64,000 nt of DNA from Heterobilharzia americana (lineage: Eukaryota; Platyhelminthes; Trematoda; Strigeidida; Schistosomatidae). Positions 23,876 to 34,700 of this stretch are shown piece after piece. A program made the position numbers and the translations under genes. The DNA lies in contig OX104131.1 in the NCBI GenBank assembly GCA_944470555.2, positions 12,454,515-12,518,514 on the forward strand, in the 5' to 3' direction. The notes under the pieces are model-generated. The model made no database searches. It worked only from the letters and a program-made list of their open reading frames with translations, and had not been told where the DNA came from. Position 1 is the first letter of the stretch. Each line of letters begins with the position of its first letter.

Positions 23876-24790
23876 TTATTATTATTACTTTTCCCTCGGG
23901 TTCCTAATGGAACATAAGGCTTCAGTAGCACGTCTCCATTCCACTCTCTTCTCTGCAATCTTTCCAACCTCGCTCCACCACTGCCTACTAGCTCTCATAA
24001 CTTCCTCACATGATCTCCTCCATGTCACCCTCACCACGGACGCCCAACTTGTCGTTTCCCATCTGGGTTTCACTCGACAACTTGGCCTGGCACGTGATGT
24101 CTCCAAATGGTCTTCTCAGTGCATGCCCAATCCATCTCCACTTCCTTCCACTGCATATTTATTCAGCCATAGGTTGTTGGTTAGTTGTCGCCCAGCCAGA
24201 GTTCCTTGTTGCTTATTCTTTGAGGCCATCTGATCTGATCTGATCTGATCTGATCTTCAGTATCGAGCCAGTGTAGGCAGCAGTTGTTGATGAATATCTG
24301 TAGTTTGTTGGAAATGCTTTTCATAATGCGTCAAGTCTTTCAACCATATAGAAGCACTGATTTGACTGACATTAGTGTTGAGAATCCGGATGTTGTTCAC
24401 GCTTTATGCAGAGTGCAGAAGATCACCACACTGATTTCAGATTATTGAAAGCCTGTCTTGTTGTCTTTCGGATCCTGTCTGCTTTGACGTCCTCGTCTGT
24501 GCATGTGCCGCCTGTAGTTGAAACGATGCTTCCTAGGTAGATGATGATAGAGGCTACTTCCTGTAATTTTCTCCCGTTGATGGTGATTGGAGCTTGTTGT
24601 TGTGGATGAGGTTGGCGTTGGTTGAGTATCATCATTACCTCTGTCTTCTCTACGTTCACTTGAAGTCCGGTCTTCGTTGCCTCACCTCTCCTGTCAACTT
24701 GTTAGTTTTTGCCTGTAGATCTTCGAGTTTGTGCGACACTAGACACAAGTCACCGGCGAAACCTAGATCTTCTAGGATCTTTTCTTGATC
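23876..24790 (-). mobile_element. RTE-type LINE, 5'-truncated 3' fragment (inverted twin)
   Basis: Reads on the minus strand from DLGFAGDLCLVSHKLEDLQ (motif C region with FAGD instead of FADD) through VEKTEVMMILNQRQPHPQQQ, APITINGRKLQEVASIIIYL, then the C-terminal region to RRATEALCSIRNPREK. From about 24640 downwards it is nearly identical, by eye, to 10625-11392 in reverse. It shares stops, GAGTGAAACCC and the (GATCA)n run (about 24230-24257). It extends about 150 bp further 5' than its twin. Confidence 0.88.
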
Positions 24791-24949
24791 CAGATAAGAT
24801 AATAGGCAAAACTAAATCATCTTTAAATGTTATAATGTTTGAATGAAAAATTAGAGAATCTAAGAGGCATTAATGAGGTCAAACAAAGACAAAATATCAA
24901 CATGTGAATCCAATAACTGTGTGAAATATGCCTATTAGGATATGAAAGC

Positions 24950-25100
24950 AGAACAAGTATTTCAGTGAAGAATCTCTTTTCAGTGATTTCATTTTCAAAG
25001 CCGTACAGTCGCAAATTTATACATTTTCTTAGTATAAGGATTTGGATAGTCAAAAACGGTTTGTCAAGCATGGCAACATAATTAGTGTCAATAAATGAGT
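24950..25100 (+). repeat. PLE fragment upstream of a GIY-YIG domain, left partner
   Basis: Shares about 150 bp, in reverse orientation, with 27020-27165 (GTACAGTCGCAAATTT, then ACGGTTTGTCAAGCATGGCAACA, then CAATAAATGAG). In the partner this DNA leads into a GIY-YIG domain. The reading VKNGLSSMAT is common to both. Confidence 0.6.
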
Positions 25101-25101
25101 T

Positions 25102-26260
25102 ATGCAAGATGAAGAGTTAATATTAGGCAGGCTATCCTTTAGTCTCGAACTGAGCATCGGCCGACCTGTATTTGCAGACATATTTTTGGCAAAATTGGAA
25201 AATAATCCTTTGAAAGATCAAATTGCTAATATGGAGTTGTACTTTCGATACATGGATGATACTTTTTTAGTCTTTGATAGGTGCATATGTATTGATTCCT
25301 TTCTGAACCATTTCAACAGTGCTCATCTATCAATTCATTTTACATATGAAAATGAAATCAATGATTCGATACATTTTCTTGATGTCCTAATGATAAGAAA
25401 CAAAGATGGCTACATACTGAGAAGTATACTGAGAAAACTAATATCTAAGGCACTGCATACGCACTTTCTTAGCATAGTACCGATGAAGTACAAACGTAAT
25501 CATGTGCCTGGCTTATAGAGTAAGATCAATTTGTTACAAAGAGCGTATGGAAAAAGAACTACTGTGTATACGTGATATTCTAAGTGAAAACGGATATCGG
25601 GACAAATTAATCAAAACTAACACCAACTATATTGGTTCTTAACAAGAATTGATGGAAAAGAAGTCTTTGTTTCTGCGATTACAATTCAAGGGAGATGCTG
25701 CAAGTGACATTTGATCACAACACCTAGTTAGAGCAGTCAATAGAACGTTTTATACAGATCAGCATTGCATATCATTCAGCAGTCGGCCAATGCTCAATCC
25801 AAGACTAAAGGATAACCTACCTAATCTTAGATTTTCATCTTGAATATATAAGTTTAACTGTTCCTGAGAAACTAGTTACATAGGGCATACGATTAGGCAG
25901 GTGCATCTCCGGATACGAGAGCATCTACCAGCTTGGTTAGGAAAGAGAGAAAGGAGAGTGAAGAAAAGTCCAGTCCTAGAGCATCCAGTCGACACACAGC
26001 ATCACATGGATGCTAATAAAGTATTTAGTGTCATTCATCGTGTCCCAAAAACGACACCACGTGTAGCTTATCAACGCCTGCTCAACATAGTGGAATCTGT
26101 CGCAATAAGACTGATCAAGCCTGAACTCTGCATTCAGAGAGAACATGTCCAAGCGTTACTTCTCCCGTGACCTGCAGTTAACTAAAGACCGCTCCTGCCA
26201 TCTTTTTGTTCACCACTATATCATTCTTCTATATCATCCCAATATCGACTAATTTACAAA
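25102..26260 (+). mobile_element. Penelope-like element, RT C-terminal half plus GIY-YIG
   Basis: The first frame (25102-25518) is the second half of a PLE reverse transcriptase: GRPVFADIFLAKLEN, YFRYMDDTFLVFDR with the catalytic (Y)MDD, then HFTYENEINDSIHFLDVLMI and SILRKL. A stretch with several stops (about 25520-25880) covers the connector. The GIY-YIG part reads YKFNC, ETSYIGHTIRQVHLRIREHL and PAWLGKRER, ending near 26167. The N-terminal half of the RT is absent, and stops rule out activity. Confidence 0.88.
25901..26170 (+). pseudogene. PLE GIY-YIG C-terminal fragment
   Basis: Open frame of 89 codons: HLRIREHLPAWLGKRERRVK, then SPVLEHPVDTQHHMD, then SVIHRVPKTTPRVAYQRLLN and AIRLIKPELCIQ. 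The residues just upstream (ETSYIGHTIRQ, with the YIG half) are in the same frame but behind a stop near 25870. It differs in sequence from the GIY-YIG copies at 16.9 and 58.1 kb. Confidence 0.8.
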
Positions 26261-26884
26261 AGATAAATCGATTTCCTTACAATCTCTAGATCTCACTCCA
26301 TTTTGATAGTGTGAATGCCATAATAACATGGCTTGTTTTTACGCTGTACAAATGCATTTTATAACTGTAGAACCTGAAGAGAATTTATTGAAAAGAATAT
26401 TCTTGGTTCAAATTGTTGATTTCTATAAATATTATGCGAATCTTAAGTTGTTTGAAATCTAACAATAAATAAACTGTCATTAAAACCCAAAAAACTCAAA
26501 ACTGATGAGTAGTGAATATTAATCAGAACAAGTTTGGAGAAGTTTCGTAACATGACGATGATATAATTGGAAACTGAGTTGTGATCAGGCAGAGCATAGC
26601 AACAAAATGAGTAGCAAATTACTCAAGAAATAAATAATGTCAACACAGAAAATTGAAAAGAAAAAGGAAGAGGGGGGGGGAAGAGACTGAAAACTAAGAC
26701 CCTGAGAGGAGATGGTGGTGAACAATCTTTTTTTGCGTATATAGTTCAGGTCTCTCCATATGGATGGCAAGAGTTACGGTGATGCAGAGAATAAGATGAT
26801 ATACAGCCTTTAGGAGGTTTTTTTCACTTTATAAATGACTTTGAACGAGGAGGTTCTTGAGATAGGATGATTCATGTTCACGAT
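26261..26884. other. PLE 3' region and unassigned DNA
   Basis: About 26340-26460 (TTATAACTGTAGAACCTGAAG ...) resembles a segment at 32070-32110, so it is repeat-derived. The remainder has a poly-G run at about 26672-26680 and no coding support. Confidence 0.4.
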
Positions 26885-27170
26885 GTGACTCCATTGTTCC
26901 CTCTTTGTGACCACGTGGGATAGCGTTCTCGAACCCTTTCCAAAAACAGTCCTATCGAACGACCTATATACCTGGCTCTACAAGAGTAGGTGAATTGGTT
27001 TTTTGATTTTAATGACAGCTCATTTATTGACCCTAATTGTGTTGCCATGCTTGACAAACCGTTTTTAACCATGAAATCCTTATACTAAGAAAACGTATAA
27101 AATTTGCGACTGTACGGCTTTGAAAATGAAATCACCGAAAAGAGACTCTTCACTGAAATACTTGTAATTC
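26885..27170 (-). mobile_element. Penelope-like element fragment, GIY-YIG, minus strand
   Basis: The minus-strand frame reads MVKNGLSSMATQLGSINELS, then NQFTYSCRARYIGRSIGLF and RVRERYPTWSQRG. This is the start of a GIY-YIG domain (FTYSC ... YIGR). The upstream 145 bp are the inverted partner of 24950-25100, so these pieces flank the PLE at 25102-26260. Confidence 0.75.
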
Positions 27171-27956
27171 ATTAACTATCAGTTTCACAGCTGTATACAT
27201 AAAAGAACGGAGCAAACTGGTTTACACTACATTCTACCCTCACTAGCTGTGATAAAAAGTGCAAGTCAACGAAGTCAAATAAAGTCTAAAAACAGGAATG
27301 AATAACTAAAACGACCATATACATGAAATAAAGATCCTGATTGACATACTACTTCTTCATGAACAACAAAATTCGTATAAAAAGTAGTTAGATGTACTAT
27401 CACATAGCTCTTCTTTTAACTAGTTTCCACTGTCTAGTCAACTTCAGTTTCCTTTCTGTATGACAAATCATCTGCTTATCATCAATCACTATCACCCAAA
27501 TTCATTACAATGAGATAGGATTTTATTTTCACGACTAATTAATAACATAGTCGATAACTTCAAGAGTTTCTGGCGTTAAAAAAACCTTGAGGAAGAATAA
27601 ACGATTAACAAACAAATTCTGATTCAACCAGCTCTAGTTAATTAGGAGAGTGGATGGGATAAGTCCTTAGTCAATAGATTCATAATGCTAACCAAAGAAA
27701 ATGTATCGAATAACAGAACTAGTGGATAAGTGCATTTAAAACCAGCTTAGAGCGGTACATCTAAGCAGGAATGAATTAACAAGATCAATGAACGATGCAG
27801 GTAAACTCACTATAGAAATATTGTTTTTTTGTGGATGACAATAATAATAGCCGAAAAAAATTGGTGCACTAGAGATTACATAACATTTAATCCAATAAAA
27901 AGTATAGATAGTCTGAATGTATTACTTGAAGGAATATTTATAATTCTCACACCTAC

Positions 27957-28125
27957 CTTTCGACGCGATCGCTTTGAAAGCTTTTCTAGTTCACATGTTG
28001 CTCGCTGCAGTTCACTTTTAGCTCGACGCCACTCTTTTCCATTCTCTTTATCTAACTGAACTACTGTACGCTTCCATTCTTCGAGTCGATCAACAAGTGG
28101 AGCAGTTAAGCATTCAGTTAGTTGA
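27957..28125 (-). CDS. MTSS1: MTSS1/MTSS2-like I-BAR protein, IMD exon (basic helix)
   Basis: A 169-base minus-strand exon. It encodes QLTECLTAPLVDRLEEWKR, then VVQLDKENGKEWRRAKSEL, then a basic run KLSKRSRRK. This matches the MTSS IMD segment CLINPLQEQMEEWKKVANQLDKDHAKEYKKARQEIKKKS...KLQKKAKK. The many Lys/Arg residues are typical of the membrane- and actin-binding surface. The acceptor is TTCGATTTAG and the donor AAAG/GTAGGT. The exon ends in phase 0. The next exon recognised lies about 22 kb away, so this donor opens a very large intron filled with retroelements. Confidence 0.93.
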
Positions 28126-29413
28126 CTAAATCGAAAAAATGGAATCAAACAAATTTCGTTTAGAGAAGTTCAGTCTGTTTCAAATATCTTAGATACAATT
28201 AGTAAAGTATATACAAACTTAAGCACTTAGATATACTGTTTTATCTTAAATGGTGTCTGACGATTGTGGGTCAACTATGGTATTACGAAAACAGGCTTCT
28301 TAAAAACATCTCCCGGCAACTCTGTTTTTTGTAGCGTGCTAATTTAATGAAGTAATTTCATCAAAACTAGTACACTAACCTATGAACTACACCGATCATT
28401 TCACAGGCAACCGAGGTGTTCACACCACAGTAGGTGATGGAGCAGCTTCAAATCTATATTCCGGTGATTGAAACATCAGTACCAGACACCATCATTTTAG
28501 ACTATGATTTTTTTTACAGATTGCTTGATTCCAAATGTTTATCACAGACGATAATTGGGTAGAATGAATATAAAGAATGAAGTTGTAACTGATAATGTAT
28601 ATTATTTGAGTTCCACATTTCATGATCGAGAAGTGGTCTGAAAGCAAGTTTTCATCCTTGCAATGATCAAAGGTCACTGATGTGTACATAAAAGGATCAT
28701 ATGTTCAATACACAAAAAGTATGTACAACTGAACAACAATACACAGATTTGTAGTAAACTACGTGCCACATCTACCATGACGGTTGTGACTACCTACAAT
28801 CTCGGTAGCTGAAGTGGAATTTTTATCTTTGAGCCAACAACTGAAAGCCTAGTGCTCGATCTAATAGACAATATCTTTTATAATCAATTAAAGAAAAATT
28901 CAACTCATAGACCGACAAGACGGAATTCATTCTGATATGAATACTTAGATTTTTAACTCAGAGTTGACAAATTAAATAGGCTTAACCTATGAAACTTAGA
29001 AACAAAAGATCCTAGGAAAGTATACCAAAGCAAAGCCTATCGAACAACAACCTACATTCCTGAATACTGAAGAAAGCATCAAACATAATATTTTACTCCC
29101 AGCATGAGGTACTGGAGAATTATGTAGTCTAAAAAACCAATATTACTAAAAATACGACTAATTATACTGTCATGTTTTGGTTGTTAACTTTGCCGTTCCA
29201 ATTATTGGCATGAGTTGTTTGTTTTGTGAATAGCATTCTTCAGATTCGATGTATGGAGCAATAAAGATTAATGACAAGCAACCTGCAGCATACATTTTCA
29301 TTATACACATAAAATGATAACTTTCACCGTAAATAAACAACAAAACTTTCCTTTATACAAACATGGGGATAATAAAATAGAAAAGATAATCTGAACACCA
29401 GAGAGAAATGTAC
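28126..29413 (-). other. Intron of the MTSS-like gene (1.3 kb)
   Basis: Defined by matching splice sites (donor AACAG/GTACAT and acceptor TTCGATTTAG) and by restoring a Ser codon at the join. No repeat recognised inside. Confidence 0.8.
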
Positions 29414-29572
29414 CTGTTGAAAGTGCGTAACCTAGACTCCAATCCTCTTTCACGTAAACATAATCGAGTCATTGAACTGCCCAGTTCTCTAAGGCCACAA
29501 TTACTACTGTATGCACAATCAGCAATCTTCTGAAATGCCTCCAGGAATCCACCGATACATTGGATGACAGTT
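29414..29572 (-). CDS. MTSS1: MTSS1/MTSS2-like I-BAR protein, IMD exon (core helix)
   Basis: A 159-base minus-strand exon encoding about 53 residues, including FLEAFQKIAD, LRELGSSMTRLCLRERGLE and RLRTFN. These align with the MTSS IMD core (FLDAFQKVAD ... REIGSALTRMCMRHRSIEAKLRQF). BAIAP2-type I-BAR proteins differ clearly at these positions. The acceptor is CTTTCAAG and the donor is AACAG/GTACAT. The exon takes one base to finish the lysine codon from the exon at 34113-34174 and ends with AG, which joins the T of the next exon to make AGT (Ser), giving FNSQL against FSSAL in the family. The flanking introns are about 4.5 kb upstream and 1.3 kb downstream. Confidence 0.92.
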
Positions 29573-29789
29573 CTTGAAAGACATGAAAACAAACTTTACA
29601 GTTAGTACTTTCTTTTAAGGAAGGCTTGTATAAGCGTGAAAAAATACACTGTGAAACATACTATTAGAGATAAATAATTAGGAACAAGCGAAACTAATTA
29701 GACGGTTTAATCAGGTAGATAGATGTAACCTACGAGTTAGATAAACATTATGTTTTTGGACCTAAAACATGATACTATTCAATTATCCA

Positions 29790-29890
29790 GACCAAAGTAG
29801 GTGAAATCGGGTTTGAATCCAAGATCCATTGCTTGAAAGTCAAGTGCTTCAGCGGATAAGCCGAAATTCCACGATTTTCCTCATAGTTTA
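29790..29890 (-). repeat. tRNA-derived SINE copy, minus strand
   Basis: In reverse it reads CGGCTTATCCGCTGAAGCAC, then TTGACTTTCAAGCAATGGATC, then GGATTCAAACCCGATTTCACC. This corresponds to the head and B-box region of the copy at 4905. Confidence 0.55.
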
Positions 29891-30199
29891 CAGTATGACT
29901 CTACAGTGTGGTCAACAGACCACAGAAAAACCCCCGATTTGTTAGTCTTTGTTTGCTACTGATTGCTTATTAGTATATAAACAGAAAACGGAATTCCTTT
30001 GACCATAGGCTTCTGACCAACTAATCTGAAAGACGATTGACGCTGCGTTAACACTTTTTGTAGCTGAGTGGTCTTTTGCACACCAACTGGTTAGGCAAAC
30101 AGATAGGTTTGGAATTGAATATGGATACTGCAAACCGGTGACAACCAAGTACCAATAACAACACAACAACGTACTCACCTACCACATGCACATTCGTAG

Positions 30200-30345
30200 A
30201 TCAAGCAATGAGTCACCTACTGTGTGAAGGTGATACTACCTGGTTGCTCAAACTTCGGTAGGTAGAGCAGGGCTCGAACCTGTGATCCAATGGTTGGTAG
30301 TCATCTTAAACCACTGAGTCACAGCTCCATACAAGTACATACTTC
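30200..30345 (-). repeat. tRNA-derived SINE copy, minus strand
   Basis: In reverse it reads GAGCTGTGACTCAGTGG, ATCACAGGTTCGAGCCCTGC (B box) and CTACCTACCGAAGTTTGAGC, then the CTTCACACAGTAGG tail. Confidence 0.6.
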
Positions 30346-30599
30346 ATGGTTATATCAAACAGTAAGTATGTGACCAGTTAACAAATAAAGTTGAAAATAT
30401 TTGATAGGAAAAAGTACATCGGTTGTAAACCACTTCCACTCGACTTTATTCAGTATTTGGGCGAAATTTCGAAACAAGCTAAAGCATCCTAAGAAATAAT
30501 ACTGCCAAAACAATCATCAGATTAGCCGCAAATACTCACAACTAATGACATTATAGTTGGATTTACTGTAGCGTGTGTGGAGACAGTCGGCGTAGAATA

Positions 30600-30720
30600 T
30601 CTGCTAGTGAATGCAATGACTGAAAGTAGATAGTGTGAGGGAATAAACAATCCGAAGATAAAGATTAGCGTGAATATTCAAGCCTTAGAAGTTAAGGAGT
30701 GAAAGCTACCGATACCGTTG
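30600..30720 (+). repeat. Dispersed repeat shared with 41840-41960
   Basis: The segment with AACAATCCGAAGATAAAG, TTAGCGTGAATATTCAAGCC and AAGGAGTGA recurs in the same orientation near 41885-41945 with a few changes. Family unknown. Confidence 0.5.
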
Positions 30721-31574
30721 AGATATACAATGAACTTAGAACACTTCGCAGTAGTGCATCAATTCATGTTGTCACATCTTAGTAGTACAAAACGAGGTAA
30801 CAAAGAGAGGAAATACTTCAGAGTGAAACAAAATAACGGTGTGAGCAGCCACAAAAAGTAAATATAATGTAATTTTTCACGTTTCGAAAGAAACACTTAA
30901 TTTGCACTATTAAGATTGATTTCTAAACACTTCATCTCATAATACAGCAGTCTTCGAAAATTTTGCAAGGAAAGTTAGGAAGATTATTCCCCTACACAAA
31001 GCTTATAATGAATCAGTGACTGCATGATCGATTTCGCCACCATGAGTTCTCTCTGACCTACTCTTAGTTAACTTCTATCACACGCTGAATTACACAGTGG
31101 TGCGGTATGTGGAAATTACGTCTCAAACAATTTAATAGATGCAGGTTCAAAACCATACAAATCAAGTTATTGGTCCAAAACTTTCCGCATAAATTCGACA
31201 CGACTAAAGCGATAACTACATTATACACAAATAGTACATAAGGGATTCTATGACTTTATGCCTTCAATTCAAGTTTAACACTTCTAACAGCTGGATAGTA
31301 GAATAAAAGACTTACATTTCACGATATACTCTTAATCAGGATCCACAAACCCCACAGGCATCAAAAGAGATGTTTGATGCCAAATGAAAACCCAACATTT
31401 TTTTGGCACACATGATATCTAACCAATGCAGATCAGCACATATAAACAGTTGCCAACCACTGTTAAATGCGACTGCAGCTTCTAATGGAGACGAAAGTGC
31501 TGGAAAACGAAACAGTAGTACCTAACAGTCGGTGGCAAACTCAACTCGACGCATGTTTATGTTCTAGGCTATGA

Positions 31575-31710
31575 CCCATACCCGTTTTACTAGGGCCTGT
31601 GGTAATACTGTGTAGCCAGGCCAAAGAAGGCAGAAGAGGGTTCAAACGCAGGACCCATTGCTTGAAAGCCGAGTCCCTAAGGAAATATGCCACATCTCCA
31701 AAACAGTCGG
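31575..31710 (-). repeat. tRNA-derived SINE copy, minus strand
   Basis: In reverse it reads ATGTGGCATATTTCC, GGACTCGGCTTTCAAGC, then CTGCGTTTGAACCCTCTTC (degraded B box). Same family and orientation as the copies at 29.8 and 30.2 kb. Confidence 0.5.
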
Positions 31711-34112
31711 TAAATGTCTAGACATATCACAGTAGGTGTTAATAAAACTTAATTAACTAGCAATATTTCTCAATAATTGGGCACGTAATCCTTTTCGAAG
31801 GGAGGATATTCAGACAACGTGTAAAATACCTTTACGGATAGATAAACCGACTCTTAGTTAACCTTTAACGATCAATCATCTAACAGTAATCTGAGCAACA
31901 GACCTAGACAGGCTTTCCAATATTTCCTGGTTAGAAACGTTGTGACCAGCCTCAAATAGATAGATAAAAAAGATTATTAAAGGTCCAAACTATTAGTTTG
32001 AATGGGTGAAACATAAGCTGGGGAGTGTGGTAGTTTTTAAAACGAATACTTCCTATTCATGAATTTGATTTTATAACTGTAGAACATGATGAGAAGTTAT
32101 AGACAATATTCTCCGTACATATTTGACTTCGAATGCTTTTTGTTTGTTTACGGTAAGTTCCGTACAACACGAACACTAAAAAATGTGCAGCATGAAATGA
32201 CAATGTTATAATGTAAAGAAAATGGAGGGAAAAGCTGATCAGAAAACGAGCAGAGGTCACATGATCTTCTGGACCTCAGCCAGGTTATGGTCCACCAACG
32301 AATGCGAGCTAAATATAACTCCCATTCAGCAAAACTCTACATAAATTATTTTAATCACTGATTTTTAAAGGAAGAGTGTTGGAAGAATTCAAGATATTCC
32401 AAACCTCGTTGGATGTGCATCAAATAACCTTTCACATTATACGATATCTTTGAGCAAGTGTATAGACCCCAAACATCAGCAATATTTCCCCATGTCAAGG
32501 TGATATCGAACTCCATCGACAGAGGTTTTATGACAGTGTGTCTCATGGAAAGGCGTGTCTAGTAAGCACACCGTGTTTCTGAGAGTCTGACACTCGAGCA
32601 CTTATGATCATGCCAGACCATACGATGAGCTATTCTTCGGTTATGCTTTGTTTTTTATGAATTTTTATCCCGAAGCACTTATATCAAACATGTTTTTGGA
32701 GGTTATGATTACCATTCCTACCTTCTCATCAATCGACCCACCTAAACACACCTTTATTCGATTCAGATTTTACAAATAATTTTTTCGAGAGTAACGACCG
32801 AAAAAGAAGCACTCTCAGTAACCATGCACTAGGTAATGTATCATGCACTGTGAGGGATGGTGATACACCTGACTGATCAGACCTTAGTAGGAGGGAATGA
32901 GTTCCAACCAACAATCAGGTGATTCAAAGTCGAGGGTGCAGTTATGCCTGGTCCCATGTTGATCCTGATGTTGGGGAGGAGGACTTAGACCAGAGAGCCA
33001 GGTAAGCATTATTCTCGTCCTTGAACTTTGTTATACCTACACTATTTGTATAGATACCGACATGAACTCTAAACACGCATAGAGAATCGCTTAGTTATCC
33101 CAAAAGCAGTGTCACACGTACGACCACATTTGCCTTTAATAAACGCGTTTTAGAAATAAATGCACTCAACAGTTGGCCTCGCAAATAAATTATTTGTCCA
33201 GGAAAAAATGCTGTCGATTCTACTAAGAAGCGGTGCTCTTCCCATTAAGAATGCTACCAACATATCAGGATAACTAGGTGTGAAAAACAATACTCCACAC
33301 CAATGATGAGTTTTAGGTCACTGACCACTTGAAATTAGTGAGAGTTAGTCGAAAAACTCCAAGAGTTGGAATGCAGAGGAACAAACCTTTCTTTGATAAT
33401 TTTAATTGACGCCAGTTAATAACTGCTGGTCATCAACGAACCCAGTTTATAACTGTTTATATTAACGGCTACAGAGACGAATTGGAAAATGAAATAATTT
33501 AAGACTACAATCAGGAACAATAGAAGAGATGCTTACATAATATTTGGTAGCAAGATTATCTTAATGAACACCCTTTTAAGCCCTCCTTCTAGGTTTGGAA
33601 ACTAGACTTGAGACAGGCATCTTGGCAGTGCGTAACTCCCTAAGCCAGTATATTTTTATCTGCACTAGAAATCAGAGGGGTTAAAATGAACCATGAAGAT
33701 AAGCTTCAGCTACAATTTAACCAAATAAAACCTAAGTGCATGGCTGTTAATTACACATCGCACCTAGTTTCCCGATGACTTGACTTGGTCCTTGTACAGT
33801 GAGAACCAAGAGGAATCTACCCTTACCAAACGAGAAGGTAAACCCACTTCAAGGCCAGAAGAACCAAAATGACACGTAGTAATACATATTTACACTTCGC
33901 TAAGTTTCGTCACTGATTACAGCTTACGATTTGGATACACAAAGTTCAGGAGAACACATCATGACCACTTCTGGATCCCATAATCTCCCACCTAAAAATC
34001 TGAATCAGAATGTATCCCAAAAAGCAAAAAGAAACCTCAGTAATAATTAAGTCACAAGACAACATGCAAACAATAATTTTGAGATAAAACCACATCCACG
34101 AAACTGACTTAC

Positions 34113-34174
34113 TTTAAAGAGGCACTCAGCTTCGATGTTTTCGCAATCATATCTTCCCATAGTCCCAAAGAGCT
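34113..34174 (-). CDS. MTSS1: MTSS1/MTSS2-like I-BAR protein, IMD exon (N-terminal helix)
   Basis: A 62-base exon on the minus strand. It encodes about 20 residues containing GLWEDMIAKTSKLSASLK, which matches the conserved segment of the MTSS IMD (vertebrate form PVWEDFxxKAxKLxSQLR) after the first helix turn. It is preceded by a strong acceptor (pyrimidine-rich tract ending CTCATAG) and followed by donor GTAAGT. It starts in phase 0 and ends two bases into a codon; those AA bases join the first base of the exon at 29572 to give AAA (Lys), as expected for the family. It was found by its match and splice phase because it is too short to stand out as an open frame. Family role: the IMD is a dimeric helical bundle that binds PI(4,5)P2 membranes and actin. 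The exon with the start codon was not found upstream. Confidence 0.82.
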
Positions 34175-34700
34175 CTATGAGAAATGAAAAAATGGCGGCC
34201 TTTTCTCACCTTCAAGCTTGTGAGTTGAGAATTGAAACTAATAGGGCATTGTGAGGACTTAACAAACTGGTCATGCTTTAACCGCTCCTAAAAATATTTG
34301 GGGAGAAAGGCGTGTTTTTAAGACTGTCATCGCGCTGTTTTGTTTGACACTTACGAAATAACAGGTATGCCTATCTAGAAAGAAGTAAACTTACCATGAT
34401 TACACCCGAAATCCCGCATTAAGTCAGTTTCAAAGTAACCGCTGCAACAAGTTGAATTATATTAGCGCATTATCTGCAAGTTCCATTCACACTTCAAACT
34501 TGGTACTTAAATAGTGTTAGTCTTAAAATAGACATGCTAGCCCTTCATATTATACTACGAAACTGCAGTTGGAATAACCTACTTTTAATTAAGAAAAGTG
34601 TTACAGTAAGTAGGGTGCTGTGCGGACGAAACCTATGAGATTCCATATTAGATTGTTTGTTTGGTGCCGCATACAGCGATACAGTACTGACTACTAGTCA
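34175..34700. other. Sequence upstream of the first IMD exon seen
   Basis: By the splice acceptor at 34175 this should be intron of the MTSS-like gene. A fragment of the foldback repeat end (CATATTAGATTGTTTGTTTGG, CATACAGCGATACAGTACTG) lies at about 34645-34690. Confidence 0.5.

Larger units (their letters stand above)
5886..27956 (-). other. 22-kb intron of the MTSS-like gene, packed with retroelements
   Basis: Bounded by donor GTAGGT (27956 downward) and acceptor TTGTTTAG (ending at 5886), with phase 0 on both sides. It contains LINE, PLE and SINE copies in both orientations, listed separately. The intron extent is inferred from exon matching. An unrecognised small exon inside it cannot be excluded, although the phases agree without one. 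Confidence 0.75.
29573..34112 (-). other. Intron of the MTSS-like gene (4.5 kb)
   Basis: Runs from donor GTAAGT to acceptor CTTTCAAG and restores a Lys codon at the join. It holds three minus-strand tRNA-derived SINE copies (29.8, 30.2 and 31.6 kb) and a repeat shared with 41.9 kb at 30.6 kb. The stretch 31720-34110 is otherwise unassigned. Confidence 0.78.
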
